Positions 8,250 through 16,254 of a stretch of 59,103 bases of DNA are shown piece by piece. The position numbers were made by a program, and so were the translations under genes. The stretch covers positions 1-59,103 of the forward strand of contig JBBQNQ010000006.1 of NCBI GenBank assembly GCA_038330095.1. Reading direction: 5' to 3'. This stretch comes from JBBPZA01 sp038330095. GTDB taxonomy: Bacteria > Actinomycetota > Thermoleophilia > Solirubrobacterales > Solirubrobacteraceae. The notes beneath the pieces are model-generated. The model was given only the letters and a program-made list of their open reading frames with translations. It ran no database searches and had not been told where the DNA came from. How positions within the stretch are numbered: the first letter of the stretch is position 1; each line of letters starts with the position of its first letter.

Positions 8250-9281
8250 GTGGCCGCGCGCAGGGGAGGCGCCGTGGCCGGCGCGGCCGCCGTCGCGCTC
8301 GCGGGAACCGCGTGGGAGGTTCAGCGGCGCCGGGACCTGCGGCGCATCGAGGAAGACCCCGAGAATGCCCTGCTGAGCGACCCGCCACGCGGTCGCGCCA
8401 CCAAGGTTCGCTCGCGTGACGGGACCGAGCTGCACGTAGAGATCTTCGGGCGCGACGACGCACCGACCGTCGTCCTCGTCCACGGCTGGACGTGCTCGCT
8501 GCGCTTCTGGGCCTACCAGCTGCGCGCGCTGGCCGGCGAGGCGCGCCTGGTGGCGTTCGACCTGCGCGGTCACGGCGCCAGCGGGCAACCCGAGGACAAG
8601 GACTACTCCACCGACGCGTTCGCCGACGACCTCGATGCGGTGCTCGAGGCCTGCGTCCCGGAAGGCGAGCGGGCCGTCGTGGTCGGCCACTCACTCGGGG
8701 CGATGACGATCGTCGCCTGGGCGGGCCGCCACCCGGACGCCGTCCGCCTCCGTGTCGCGGCCACGGCGCTGCTGAACACCGGCGTCGGCGACCTCATCTC
8801 CGACGCGCTGGTGGTGCGCCTGCCGCCGGCCATGAACCGCGGCAAGAGCCTGCTCGGGCGCGCCTTTCTAGCCGCTCCTGCCCCCCTGCCCCCGCAGCCC
8901 ACGCCGATCAGCCACCGCCTGGTGCGCTACATCGCGCTAAGCCGGTCGGCGAGCCCCGCCCAGGTCGCCTTCACGGAATCGATGGTCCTGCAGACCCGGG
9001 CGCAGGCTCGCGCGCGTGCGGGCGCCTCGATGTCGCGCCTGGACCTCAAGAACGCCGTCGAGCACCTGACCGTCCCCACGCTCGTGCTGGCGGGCGAGCG
9101 CGACCGGCTCACGCCCCCCGTGCACGCGCACCGGCTCGCCGACTCGCTGCCGGACCTGGCGGAGCTCGTCGAGGTCCCCGACGTCGGCCACATGGCGCCA
9201 CTCGAGAACCACGAGGCGGTCGACGCCGCGCTGCGTCGCCTGATCGGCGCTCAGCGGCCCGAGCGCAGGTTCAGGTCGTAG
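8250..9281 (+). CDS. Alpha/beta hydrolase
   Basis: A 343-residue hydrolase with an N-terminal hydrophobic stretch (AVAGAAAVALAGTAWEV) that could be a membrane anchor or uncleaved signal. The fold is marked by VVLVHGWTCSLRFW (oxyanion region), LVAFDLRGHGASGQP, nucleophile elbow VVGHSLGAMT (Ser), acid in LAGERDRLTPP (Asp), and catalytic His in VGHMAPLENHE. It starts with GTG 2 bases after the previous stop, so it probably belongs to the same transcript. The 3' end overlaps the convergent lipoprotein gene by 31 bases. It could be an esterase, lipase or epoxide-hydrolase-like enzyme. Confidence 0.88.
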   Translation: MAARRGGAVAGAAAVALAGTAWEVQRRRDLRRIEEDPENALLSDPPRGRATKVRSRDGTELHVEIFGRDDAPTVVLVHGWTCSLRFWAYQLRALAGEARLVAFDLRGHGASGQPEDKDYSTDAFADDLDAVLEACVPEGERAVVVGHSLGAMTIVAWAGRHPDAVRLRVAATALLNTGVGDLISDALVVRLPPAMNRGKSLLGRAFLAAPAPLPPQPTPISHRLVRYIALSRSASPAQVAFTESMVLQTRAQARARAGASMSRLDLKNAVEHLTVPTLVLAGERDRLTPPVHAHRLADSLPDLAELVEVPDVGHMAPLENHEAVDAALRRLIGAQRPERRFRS

Positions 9282-9682
9282 ACCCGCCACGCGCCCCCCA
9301 GCTTCGCCAGGCCGACGCGCGTCTCCCACCCCTTCAGCGAGGCGGTCGCCGACGCCTGGTTGCCGCTCACCTTGACGTCGCTCACCTCGACGTTCGCGGC
9401 CTGCGCGAAGCGATCGCTGGGGCCCGCGAGCGCGCGCCCCAGCACCCGCTCGCAGGCGCCTCGCGTGCCACCTGCGCCGCCGGCCGCCTGCCCCGCCACC
9501 CTGCGGCGCCCGTCCGGCGTGAGCAGGTTGCACGCCTTCGTGGCGTCTCTCGCGGAGAACGCGCCGTACAGGTCGTCGACGGCGTGCTCCACCCCGGACT
9601 GCTCACGGCCCGCCCCGCACGCCCCCACCGTCAGGGACATCAGGAGCACTGCGGCGAGGAGCGAGATGCGGACGCTGGGCAT
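9251..9682 (-). CDS. Putative lipoprotein, SnoaL/NTF2-like in size
   Basis: A 143-residue exported protein. It begins MPSVRISLLAAVLLMSL and has a lipobox ending VGAC at about residue 22, so lipid anchoring at that Cys is expected. The mature part has FSARDATKACNLLTPDGRRRV and a second Cys in RGACERVL, followed by strands VSDVKVSGNQASATASL and GGAWRVYDL. That pattern resembles small Actinobacteria lipoproteins with an NTF2/SnoaL-like fold, but I cannot name a family. Its 3' end overlaps the hydrolase tail. It begins 20 bases beyond the terminator of the lasso-associated secreted protein, so it is likely a separate unit. Confidence 0.75.
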   Translation of the reverse strand: MPSVRISLLAAVLLMSLTVGACGAGREQSGVEHAVDDLYGAFSARDATKACNLLTPDGRRRVAGQAAGGAGGTRGACERVLGRALAGPSDRFAQAANVEVSDVKVSGNQASATASLKGWETRVGLAKLGGAWRVYDLNLRSGR

Positions 9683-9701
9683 GTGGCGGCGTGAGGCGAA
9701 A

Positions 9702-9727
9702 GCGGGGGCCCTCAGAGGGGCCCCCGC
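9702..9727 (-). terminator. Rho-independent-like terminator hairpin
   Basis: Perfect 10-bp inverted repeat GCGGGGGCCC (9702-9711) / GGGCCCCCGC (9718-9727) with loop TCAGAG. On the minus strand it lies 20 bases after the stop of the secreted-protein gene and is followed by TTTCGC, a weak U tract. It probably ends the precursor/secreted-protein transcript. Confidence 0.7.
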
Positions 9728-9746
9728 CAGCCTAGCTGCGCCCGGC

Positions 9747-11186
9747 TTACCGCTTCCTTCTCTTGCTCGCCTTCTTGCTTCGCGCTGACGCCTTCGCGGT
9801 CCTCGCGGTCACGGTCGTGCGCCGCGCGGTGTTGCGTCCGGTCGGCTGGTCTGACCCCGGGAAGATCCCCGGCGGCGACCCGGTACCGGTGAACACGGTG
9901 GCACCGCCGGCGTTCTTGATCGTCAGCTCGACGGAGTCATTCGCTCCGCCCGTGCCGCCGTCGACGAACTTCCACTGCACGGTGCCCGGACCGCCGGTGG
10001 TCAGCGTGCCCTTGCCGGTTCCGGTCTGGGTGTCGAAGCCCGCCGTGGGCGTCGGCACGCCGGGATCGTCCGTGCAGCTCACCGCGCTCGCACTGTCGAG
10101 CCGGAACTTCTGGCTGCCGAACCGAACCTCGAACGGAGCGCTCTCGTTCGCCGCAGCGTCGCAGTTCAGGATGTACGAGTAGGCAGCGGTCGTGCTTCCG
10201 CCGGTCACGGTGCCCTTGCCGACCATGCGGCGAACCGGGATCACCGACGTGCCACCGACGCCCTTGAAGGCGAAGATGAACGTGTTCGGGGCTCCGGTCG
10301 TCTGGCCGCCATTTGGCTGCCCGTAGGAGTAGACCTCGATCGAGGCCGCCCCGACGGAGGCGTTCGCCGAGGCCTCGCTGGCCGCCGCGCCGTAGTAGAT
10401 CGTGAACTTGCGCTCAGCGTTCGGGGCCAGCGCGGGGAACTTGAAGTCGAACGCCGCCCCGTGGTCCGCGGGACCCGAGTCGGTGAAGTTCGTGTTCTCG
10501 GTCCCTGCGGAGATCAAGCTCCCGGTCTTGTCCTCGAGCGGGTCGCCGGACGCGAAGCCGTTGTCGTTGCTGAACCGCAGCGAAGTCGACGTGCCCCGCT
10601 GGATGGTCACGAACTCGCTGAACGCCGTTGGCTCGACGTCCCAGTCCATGAGCCGGGTGTAGCGCGGGTCGGCGATCGTCGTGGTCCCGATGTTGCGAAG
10701 CGTCACGGTCACCTCGTAGAGGTTGCGCGAGCCCGCGAACGGATGGAAGTCCTGCGTCACCCGCAGCCGGTTGTCGATCGAGGTGACCGACACCGCGGTG
10801 GAGGCCGTCGACGTGAAGGACACCTGGTCGACGTTGTTGGCGCCGCCCCTGTCCTCGTTGGCGAAGCCCGAGAATGTGTCGCCGGCCGCGCCGTTGCCGG
10901 CGCCCCAGCCCTCGCACGCGCAGCCGGCGCGGGTCCCGTCGTTGCCGGTCGGGACGTAGGTGACGCCGCGGAACTCGCCGCTTACGGGGTCCGTGAAGTT
11001 GAGGTCGCCCGAGTCGTTTACCCCGAGCTTGACCGTGCCGTTGGAGATGATCGCGCCGGCGAACGACGGGGACGCGGTGACGCCGAGGGCGCATACGGCG
11101 AGCGCGGTGATCGCCGCCATCCGGCGGCCGCGCGACCGCGCCCTACCGGGCGCTCGCTTGGAGGTTCGGGACGATGAGCTGACCAT
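9747..11186 (-). CDS. Large secreted protein of unknown function, downstream of the lasso precursor
   Basis: A 479-residue protein. A basic N-terminus (RAPGRARSRGRR) precedes a Sec-type signal segment MAAITALAVCALGVTASPSFAGA with cleavage plausible after SFAGA. The mature region is rich in Gly, Thr, Ser and Asn with predicted beta strands (GTVKLGVNDSGDLNFTDP, LYEVTVTLRNIGTTTI, DHGAAFDFKFPALAPNAERK), a Cys pair in GCACEGWG and two further Cys near 330-360. It ends in a strongly basic tail (SARSKKASKRRKR) that could bind wall polymers or membrane; no LPXTG or TM anchor is seen. It starts 11 bases after the precursor stop with SD GAGGGGAAG, so both share a transcript. I do not recognise the family. 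Confidence 0.85.
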   Translation of the reverse strand: MVSSSSRTSKRAPGRARSRGRRMAAITALAVCALGVTASPSFAGAIISNGTVKLGVNDSGDLNFTDPVSGEFRGVTYVPTGNDGTRAGCACEGWGAGNGAAGDTFSGFANEDRGGANNVDQVSFTSTASTAVSVTSIDNRLRVTQDFHPFAGSRNLYEVTVTLRNIGTTTIADPRYTRLMDWDVEPTAFSEFVTIQRGTSTSLRFSNDNGFASGDPLEDKTGSLISAGTENTNFTDSGPADHGAAFDFKFPALAPNAERKFTIYYGAAASEASANASVGAASIEVYSYGQPNGGQTTGAPNTFIFAFKGVGGTSVIPVRRMVGKGTVTGGSTTAAYSYILNCDAAANESAPFEVRFGSQKFRLDSASAVSCTDDPGVPTPTAGFDTQTGTGKGTLTTGGPGTVQWKFVDGGTGGANDSVELTIKNAGGATVFTGTGSPPGIFPGSDQPTGRNTARRTTVTARTAKASARSKKASKRRKR

Positions 11187-11197
11187 TGTCTTCCCCT

Positions 11198-11359
11198 CTA
11201 GCTCTCGCAGAAGCTCGGGTCGCCGAAGGCCGGGCTGTTGTCCGGGAACCCCTCCGGATCGGTCGGATTCATGACGTCGGGCGCATTAGTCCCCAGGCAC
11301 CCTGCGGTCAGCTCACGGAGATCACCGTGATCGGTGATCTCAGGCCTCACATAAGCCAT
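11198..11359 (-). CDS. Lasso peptide precursor (A protein), 53 residues
   Basis: ATG at 11359 follows a strong ribosome site (AAAAGGAG, 4 bases before ATG) and the frame ends at TAG 11198. The leader MAYVRPEITDHGDLRELTA carries the RRE-recognition pattern Y-x-x-P-x-I, a downstream G-D-L and the conserved Thr at the penultimate leader position. The predicted core starts GCLGTNAPD: Gly1 and Asp9 are placed for a 9-residue macrolactam ring. The core is about 34 residues, longer than typical lasso cores, with Cys2 and Cys32, several Pro and Asp residues, and a C-terminal Ser (ends FCES). It sits 71 bases downstream of the cyclase stop and just upstream of the secreted-protein gene. The cleavage site and ring are inferred from known lasso rules. 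Confidence 0.87.
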   Translation of the reverse strand: MAYVRPEITDHGDLRELTAGCLGTNAPDVMNPTDPEGFPDNSPAFGDPSFCES

Positions 11360-11404
11360 GTTGCTCCTTTTCTATTCAGAGGGCCCCCCGCCCCATGTCA
11401 GGCG

Positions 11405-11434
11405 ATTGTCTTCGACCGGAATAGAGAAAGTCAA
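11405..11434 (-). promoter_or_regulatory. Sigma70-like promoter for the lasso precursor
   Basis: On the minus strand TTGACT (11434-11429) and GACAAT (11410-11405) are separated by 18 bases. The -35 box overlaps the cyclase TGA stop. Transcription would start near 11398, giving a leader of roughly 40 bases before the precursor ATG. This suggests the precursor is expressed from its own promoter in addition to any read-through from the cyclase gene. Confidence 0.5.
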
Positions 11435-13371
11435 GGCGAGTTGCGGGCGCCGGTGCCCGTGACCGCCGAAGCGGGCGGATCACGCAGCTCATAGCTGGGG
11501 GCACGAAGGTCCCAGCGCTCGAGCGCTCGCTGCGCGAAGCCGTCGTCGCGCTGCGTGCGCAGCCAGGACTCCGCGGTGGCCAGCCGCCATGCGCTCGCCA
11601 TCCAGAAGCGCGCGCCCAGCGCGTGCTCCCGCGGGTCCACGTCGAGCAGGTCGCGCCGCAGCCGCTCGGGATCGACGAACGCGCGGATCTCGGCCTCCGG
11701 GTCCAGGAGCATCCGCCGCACAGCGCTGCGGTCGTGCCCGGCCATCGCGTCGTAGAACGTGGCGTCGAAGTACGTCTTGCCCGCGCGCAGCCGCACCTCG
11801 TCCGGGATCAGGCCGGCAACGCTCGCTCGCAGGAGCGGGCGGCTGCGGTGCGGGTCGAAGCTCAGCTCGGGCGGGAGGCGCAACACGAAGTCGATCAGCT
11901 GCCCGTCGAGGAAGGGATGGGCCGCCTCCAGCCCTGCCGCCTGCGCCCTGCGACGCGCGTGGTCGCGCACACCGCGGGCGGCGATCCCGCGCGTGAGCCC
12001 GTCGGCGAGCTGTGCCCACCAGCGCGGCCCGGGCAGGCGCTTCCACGCCCACGAGTCGTGGGTCTCGAACAGCAGGCGGGCGCTGCCCGGCGTGAACCAC
12101 GAGGGCGCGAAGCTGTGCACGCCACGCGCCCGCCGCGCGGCCTGATGAACTTGCGCGGGGAGCGCTCCACGCACGCCGTGAAGGGCGAGCAGTCGCACCA
12201 GCGGGCGCCAGGGCGGGCGGTCGCCGGCACCGGGCAGGCGGCCGGTGAGCCTCAGGGCCGCGAGCGGATGCCCAGCGCGAAGGCGATCGGCGATCAGGCC
12301 GCGTGCGGCCCCGAAGAGCTCGTCGCCGCCCTCGCCGTCGAGCACGAGCTCCAGCCCGTCCTCGGCGGCCCGGCGAAGCAGGGGGCCGATGAAGAAGCTG
12401 TTGGGGTCGCTGAGGGGCAGCTGCCACACCCCCGGGTAGGCGAGCGCGCTCGCGAGCATGCTGCCGCCGAGCACCTCGATCCGCACGCTGCGCAGGCCCA
12501 GCCGCTGCGTGAGGCCGTCGATCAGCGCCGACTCGTCGGCCGAGGGATGGCGGGGGAACACCGCCGAGTACGCGCCGGCCGTCGCGCGCGGCGGCTCGAG
12601 CGCCCCCGTCGCCACCCCGGCGACACTCGCGGAGTCCAGGCCCCCGCTGAGCAGGATTCCCGCGGCGTCGACGCCGGCGACCGAGCGGTCGACCGCCCCG
12701 GCGATCTCCGCCCTGAGTCGCCCGACGAGCTCCTCGCGAGGCAGCGAGAGCGTCCCGGCATAGATGGGCTCCCAATGCCGGCGGACCTCCACACGTCCGC
12801 CGTCGAGCCGGAGGTGATGACCGGGCTCGAGCGTCTCGATCCCCTCATACAGGGTGGCTCCCCCCCGGGGCGCCCCTCCGACCAGCCACTGAACGACAGC
12901 CGCCCGGTTGGGCTCTGGCCGGCGCGGCGCCAGCGCGAGCACGGTGCGGACCTCCGAGGCGAAGCGAAGCGTCCCGCCGGCGCGCGAGAAGAACAGCGGC
13001 CGGGCGCCGAGGCGATCGCGCGCGAGCAGGCCGCGACCCGCCGCGCCGTCCCACACGAGCAGCACGAACTCGCCATGGAGGCCCTCGAGCATCGCTTCCC
13101 CGTCGCGACGGTAGGCCGCGGCGAGTATCTGCGCTCCAGAGCCACCGCCGTGCTCGGCTGGGCGGGCCAGCGTCTCGAGGTTCGCGACCTGCCCCACGAG
13201 CAGGCAGAGCATGCCGTCGCGCTGGAGGTGCCCGCCGGCGCCGGTCCAGGCCACGACGAGCGGGCCGCTGGAGGCGACGCGCGCACCGGCCCCCTCCCCC
13301 AACGCGTCGGCTGCCGCCGGAGCGCCGCCGGGCCCGGCGGGGGCGTAGACGCCCGCCAGCGTCGATCTCAT
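11431..13371 (-). CDS. Lasso peptide cyclase (asparagine synthase-like C protein)
   Basis: A 646-residue AsnB homologue. The N-terminal glutaminase-like domain begins MRST rather than MC, so the Cys nucleophile of true asparagine synthetases is absent, as in lasso cyclases. ATP pyrophosphatase motifs are LLSGGLDSASVAGVA (about residue 240) and LDGEGGDELFGAARG (about 350); HPFLDGQLIDFVLRLP and RAGKTYFDATFYDAM follow. In lasso pathways this enzyme adenylates the Asp/Glu side chain of the core and closes the ring on the core's N-terminal amine. It overlaps the kinase gene by 4 bases (ATGA) and lies directly upstream of the precursor. Context with B1, B2 and the precursor makes the lasso assignment strong. 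Confidence 0.92.
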   Translation of the reverse strand: MRSTLAGVYAPAGPGGAPAAADALGEGAGARVASSGPLVVAWTGAGGHLQRDGMLCLLVGQVANLETLARPAEHGGGSGAQILAAAYRRDGEAMLEGLHGEFVLLVWDGAAGRGLLARDRLGARPLFFSRAGGTLRFASEVRTVLALAPRRPEPNRAAVVQWLVGGAPRGGATLYEGIETLEPGHHLRLDGGRVEVRRHWEPIYAGTLSLPREELVGRLRAEIAGAVDRSVAGVDAAGILLSGGLDSASVAGVATGALEPPRATAGAYSAVFPRHPSADESALIDGLTQRLGLRSVRIEVLGGSMLASALAYPGVWQLPLSDPNSFFIGPLLRRAAEDGLELVLDGEGGDELFGAARGLIADRLRAGHPLAALRLTGRLPGAGDRPPWRPLVRLLALHGVRGALPAQVHQAARRARGVHSFAPSWFTPGSARLLFETHDSWAWKRLPGPRWWAQLADGLTRGIAARGVRDHARRRAQAAGLEAAHPFLDGQLIDFVLRLPPELSFDPHRSRPLLRASVAGLIPDEVRLRAGKTYFDATFYDAMAGHDRSAVRRMLLDPEAEIRAFVDPERLRRDLLDVDPREHALGARFWMASAWRLATAESWLRTQRDDGFAQRALERWDLRAPSYELRDPPASAVTGTGARNSP

Positions 13372-14438
13372 GGAGCCGGCGATCGCATCACGGGGCGCGG
13401 TCGTTCGAGCACCTCCAGCGCGTGCCGTTCCAGTGACCGCGCGAGCGCAGCCGCCGTCGCCGACCGCGGAGAGGAGACGCGGTACAAGCGGGCGCCGCCT
13501 GCGATGCGGGCGCAGCTGTCGAGCTGCGCGCTGAGGCGCTGCGGGGTGCGGATGACGAAGTTGAAGGTGCTGGCGAGCAGAAGGTAGGGATCAGCGATCT
13601 CCTCGAAGCGCAGCTCACCACCCTCGCCGTCGCGCTCGAGGAAGTAGAGCGCTGCCAGCGGGAGCTCGCGCTCCTCGCAGTCGAGCACCACGCGCGTGCT
13701 CTGCGAGCCCCCGCCCATCGTCTCGCCCAGCGGGCTCGCGCGCCGTGCCGCGACCTCGCGCAGCGTGGCGTCGCGTACGTTGGTGGCACCGACGCCCGGC
13801 TGGCAGGTCACCTCCGGGCCGCCCGGCTCGACGGCGAGAACGTCGTCGGTGAACAGCCGCGCACCCGCGAGCACGAGGTTGAGCGCCACCGAGGTCTTGC
13901 CGGCACCCGAGCTGCCGGAGACCGCCACCACGCGGTCGCTCAGGACCACCGCGCTGGCGTGGAAGACCTCCAGGCCCTGCAGCAAAGCAGCGAAGGGCAG
14001 CACCTGGCCGACGAGGAAGCGCTGCCACAGCCAGGCGGCCAGCCCGTCCGGAGGCGCGCCGCAGATCGAGCGGCCGTCCGCGGTCAGCAGCCAGTGCCCA
14101 TAGCCATGGGCGAACACCCTGTAGCCAAGGCTCTCGTGGTGCTCGAGGGTCAGCGCGGGGCGCCCGTCCGCCAAGGGCTGGCGGAACAGGAACGCGGCCT
14201 CGTCAGCACGCCAGCGTGCCTCCAGCTCCTGCGCCGAGGCGAGCGCGAGCCGCACGCTGCGGCCGTCGTCGCGCTGCGCCGGGCGCACCCCCGGGACCGG
14301 GGACTCGGCCTCCACCACGAGCCCGAACGCGCGCCCCCGCCAGCGCGGGCCCCGCCCGTGGTACGGATACTGTGTTCGGTCCTCGTCCGAACGAAGCGTC
14401 TTGATCTCAGCCCTCGCCGTCGACAAGGCAGTTTCCAC
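13368..14438 (-). CDS. HPr kinase-like lasso-tailoring kinase
   Basis: Up to 356 residues. The catalytic part has FHASAVVLSDRVVAVSG, P-loop GSSGAGKTSVAL (about residue 175) and LFTDDVLAVE (acidic metal-binding pair), the HPrK/P C-terminal kinase pattern. Homologues in paeninodin-type clusters phosphorylate the C-terminal Ser of the lasso precursor; the precursor here ends in Ser, so the same role is inferred. ATG 14438 overlaps the divergent TTG start of the ABC gene by 38 bases and would place an inverted repeat inside the coding region. GTG 14318 (VVEAESPVPGV) is a plausible later start. The stop overlaps the cyclase start, so kinase and cyclase are co-translated. Confidence 0.85.
   Translation of the reverse strand: METALSTARAEIKTLRSDEDRTQYPYHGRGPRWRGRAFGLVVEAESPVPGVRPAQRDDGRSVRLALASAQELEARWRADEAAFLFRQPLADGRPALTLEHHESLGYRVFAHGYGHWLLTADGRSICGAPPDGLAAWLWQRFLVGQVLPFAALLQGLEVFHASAVVLSDRVVAVSGSSGAGKTSVALNLVLAGARLFTDDVLAVEPGGPEVTCQPGVGATNVRDATLREVAARRASPLGETMGGGSQSTRVVLDCEERELPLAALYFLERDGEGGELRFEEIADPYLLLASTFNFVIRTPQRLSAQLDSCARIAGGARLYRVSSPRSATAAALARSLERHALEVLERPRPVMRSPAP
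14374..14392. promoter_or_regulatory. Inverted repeat in divergent promoter region of the lasso locus
   Basis: GTTCGG (14374-14379) and CCGAAC (14387-14392) are separated by 7 bases, directly between the divergent kinase/cyclase and exporter/B1/B2 transcripts. A GGATACT sequence just upstream (14365-14371) may be a plus-strand -10 box. This could be a repressor or activator site controlling both arms. No regulator gene is present in the locus. Confidence 0.4.
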
Positions 14439-15129
14439 AGCCTCGCAGTTCGGCGTCGCCCCCGCTGCCGATCACACGCAGGCCGCCCTCGCCCTGCACG
14501 GAGTGGGGAAGCGCTTTGGCGAGGTGAGCGTGCTCGACGGCCTCGAGCTCGAGCTCGCGCCCGGAGAGGTTGCGCTCATCGAGGGCCGCAACGGGGTCGG
14601 GAAGACGACGCTGCTGCGTATCGCGGCGGGGATCATCACCGCCGATCGGGGTCTGGTGAACGCCTACGGGCTCAGCCCCGAGCGAGACGCGCGGGCCTAC
14701 CGGCGAGCGCTCGGCCTGCTCTCGGCGGGTGACCGGGGGCTGTACGCGCGCCTCAAAGTCCGCCAGAACCTCGAGTTCTGGGCCGCCGTGGCGTTCGTTC
14801 CGCGCGCGCAGCGGGGCGCCGCGATCGACCGCGTGATCGATCGCTTCTCGCTCGAGGAGCTCGCGCGACGGCGGGCCGACCGGCTCTCCCTCGGCCAGCG
14901 CCAGCGGGTTCGTCTCGCGATGGCCTTCCTCCACGACCCGCGTCTCGTCCTGCTCGACGAGCCGACGACCAGCCTGGACGAGAGCGGTGTCGCGGCGGTG
15001 AGCGCGGCGCTCGCCGACCTCACCGAGCGGGGCGGCACCGCGCTCTGGTGCGCCCCGAGCGGGCTGCAGTCGACGCTGCCCGTCGATCGCCGGTACATGC
15101 TGGACCGAGGCTCGCTGGAGCCGGCGTGA
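14401..15129 (+). CDS. ABC transporter ATP-binding protein of the lasso exporter
   Basis: A 242-residue ATPase, first gene of the plus-strand arm. Walker A is EGRNGVGKTTLLR (note GRNGVGKT), the signature is LSLGQRQRVRLA, Walker B is LVLLDEPTTSLDE. The start is a TTG at 14401; the next in-frame GTG lies inside the nucleotide-binding domain, so TTG is preferred. Its stop overlaps the permease GTG (GTGA). Lasso clusters usually carry a single fused exporter (D protein); here ATPase and membrane domains are separate genes. Export and self-immunity are the expected roles, inferred from position. Confidence 0.9.
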   Translation: MISALAVDKAVSTASQFGVAPAADHTQAALALHGVGKRFGEVSVLDGLELELAPGEVALIEGRNGVGKTTLLRIAAGIITADRGLVNAYGLSPERDARAYRRALGLLSAGDRGLYARLKVRQNLEFWAAVAFVPRAQRGAAIDRVIDRFSLEELARRRADRLSLGQRQRVRLAMAFLHDPRLVLLDEPTTSLDESGVAAVSAALADLTERGGTALWCAPSGLQSTLPVDRRYMLDRGSLEPA

Positions 15130-15935
15130 CAGCACTGCAGGAGCTGGGCGGCGGCGTCCTCGCGATCCTGAGACGCGACTTTCGCATCGCGCTGAGCTAC
15201 CGCTTCCGCTTCGTCAACGGGATCCTCAGCGGGCTCTTCAGCCTGACGCTGTTCTTCTACATCTCGCGTCTGGTGCGCATCAACCAGTTCGATTCGGCCG
15301 ACGCCTACTTCGGCTTCGTGGTCGCCGGGCTGGTGATCCTGCAGGTGCTCCAGTCGACGCTGGGGACGCCGTCCACGAGCCTGCGCATCGAGCTCGTGGC
15401 GGGAACCTTCGAGCGCCTGGCGGTCTCGCCGTTCGGCGCGGTTCGGGCCGTTGCCGCGAGCACGATCTTCCCGTTCCTCTACGCGCTGACGCTGAGCGCC
15501 GTGATGCTGGTCTTCGCCTCGGTGGTGTTCGACCTGCCGGTCGCGTGGTCGACCGCCCCGCTCGCCATTCCCGCGTTCGTCCTCGCCGGGCTGGCCTTCG
15601 TTCCGTTCGGCCTGCTGCTCGCCTCGGCCGTGGTGGTCTGGAAGCAGAACACCGGAGCCGCGTGGGTCATGGCCGGGATCACGCTCATCGCCGGCTTCTA
15701 CTTCCCGGTCTCGCTGCTTCCCGACTGGATCGAGTGGGCGTCGCACGTACAGCCGTTCACGCCGGCCGTGGGCCTCCTGCGCCACTTGCTGATCGGCATC
15801 GACCTCGGCCACTCGGCGTGGAGCGACACGCTCCGGCTGGCGGCGTTCGCCGCCGTCCTGCTCCCGCTGAGCCTCGGGCTGCTCGTCGCCGCCGTGAGGG
15901 TCACGCGGCGGCGGGGGACGATCCTCGAGTACTGA
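15126..15935 (+). CDS. ABC-2 type permease of the lasso exporter
   Basis: A 269-residue membrane protein with about six hydrophobic segments, including FVNGILSGLFSLTLFFYISRL, AYFGFVVAGLVILQVL, IFPFLYALTLSAVMLVFASVV, IPAFVLAGLAFVPFGLLLASA, VMAGITLIAGFYFPVSLLP and LAAFAAVLLPLSLGLLVAAV. The GTG start overlaps the ATPase stop by 4 bases, so the two form one transporter. Its stop is 7 bases before the B1 gene, which places export and maturation genes in one transcript. Confidence 0.88.
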   Translation: MTALQELGGGVLAILRRDFRIALSYRFRFVNGILSGLFSLTLFFYISRLVRINQFDSADAYFGFVVAGLVILQVLQSTLGTPSTSLRIELVAGTFERLAVSPFGAVRAVAASTIFPFLYALTLSAVMLVFASVVFDLPVAWSTAPLAIPAFVLAGLAFVPFGLLLASAVVVWKQNTGAAWVMAGITLIAGFYFPVSLLPDWIEWASHVQPFTPAVGLLRHLLIGIDLGHSAWSDTLRLAAFAAVLLPLSLGLLVAAVRVTRRRGTILEY

Positions 15936-15942
15936 CGCTCAG

Positions 15943-16254
15943 GTGATCGACCCCAGCGCGCCGCGAGAAGAGCTCCTGACCGCCAGGCTGCGCGTTCCCG
16001 ACCATGCGGTCTACCGCTCGTTTCCCGGCGAGACGGTGATGCTCAACCTGCAGACCGGCAAGTACCACGGACTCAACGCCACGGCGAGGGAGATGCTCGA
16101 CGCGCTCGAGCGGGCGAACAGCGTCGGGGCAGCGCTGGCAGAGCTGACGCGGCGCTTCGACGCTCCGCGGGACGAGATCGAGCGCGACCTGCGCGAGCTG
16201 TGCGCCGGCCTGCTCGAGCGCCGGCTCATCGAGCTGGACTGGAGCCCTGGGTGA
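15943..16254 (+). CDS. PqqD-family RiPP recognition protein (lasso B1)
   Basis: A 103-residue protein of the PqqD/RRE family. It has the winged-helix RRE layout: two strands in YRSFPGETVMLNLQTGKYHGLN, helix NATAREMLDALE, then VGAALAELTRRFDAP and a C-terminal helix DLRELCAGLLERRLIEL. In lasso systems this protein grips the leader (the Y-x-x-P motif of the precursor) and delivers it to the B2 peptidase and cyclase. It starts at GTG and overlaps B2 by 4 bases. Identification rests on family pattern and on its neighbours. Confidence 0.9.
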   Translation: MIDPSAPREELLTARLRVPDHAVYRSFPGETVMLNLQTGKYHGLNATAREMLDALERANSVGAALAELTRRFDAPRDEIERDLRELCAGLLERRLIELDWSPG

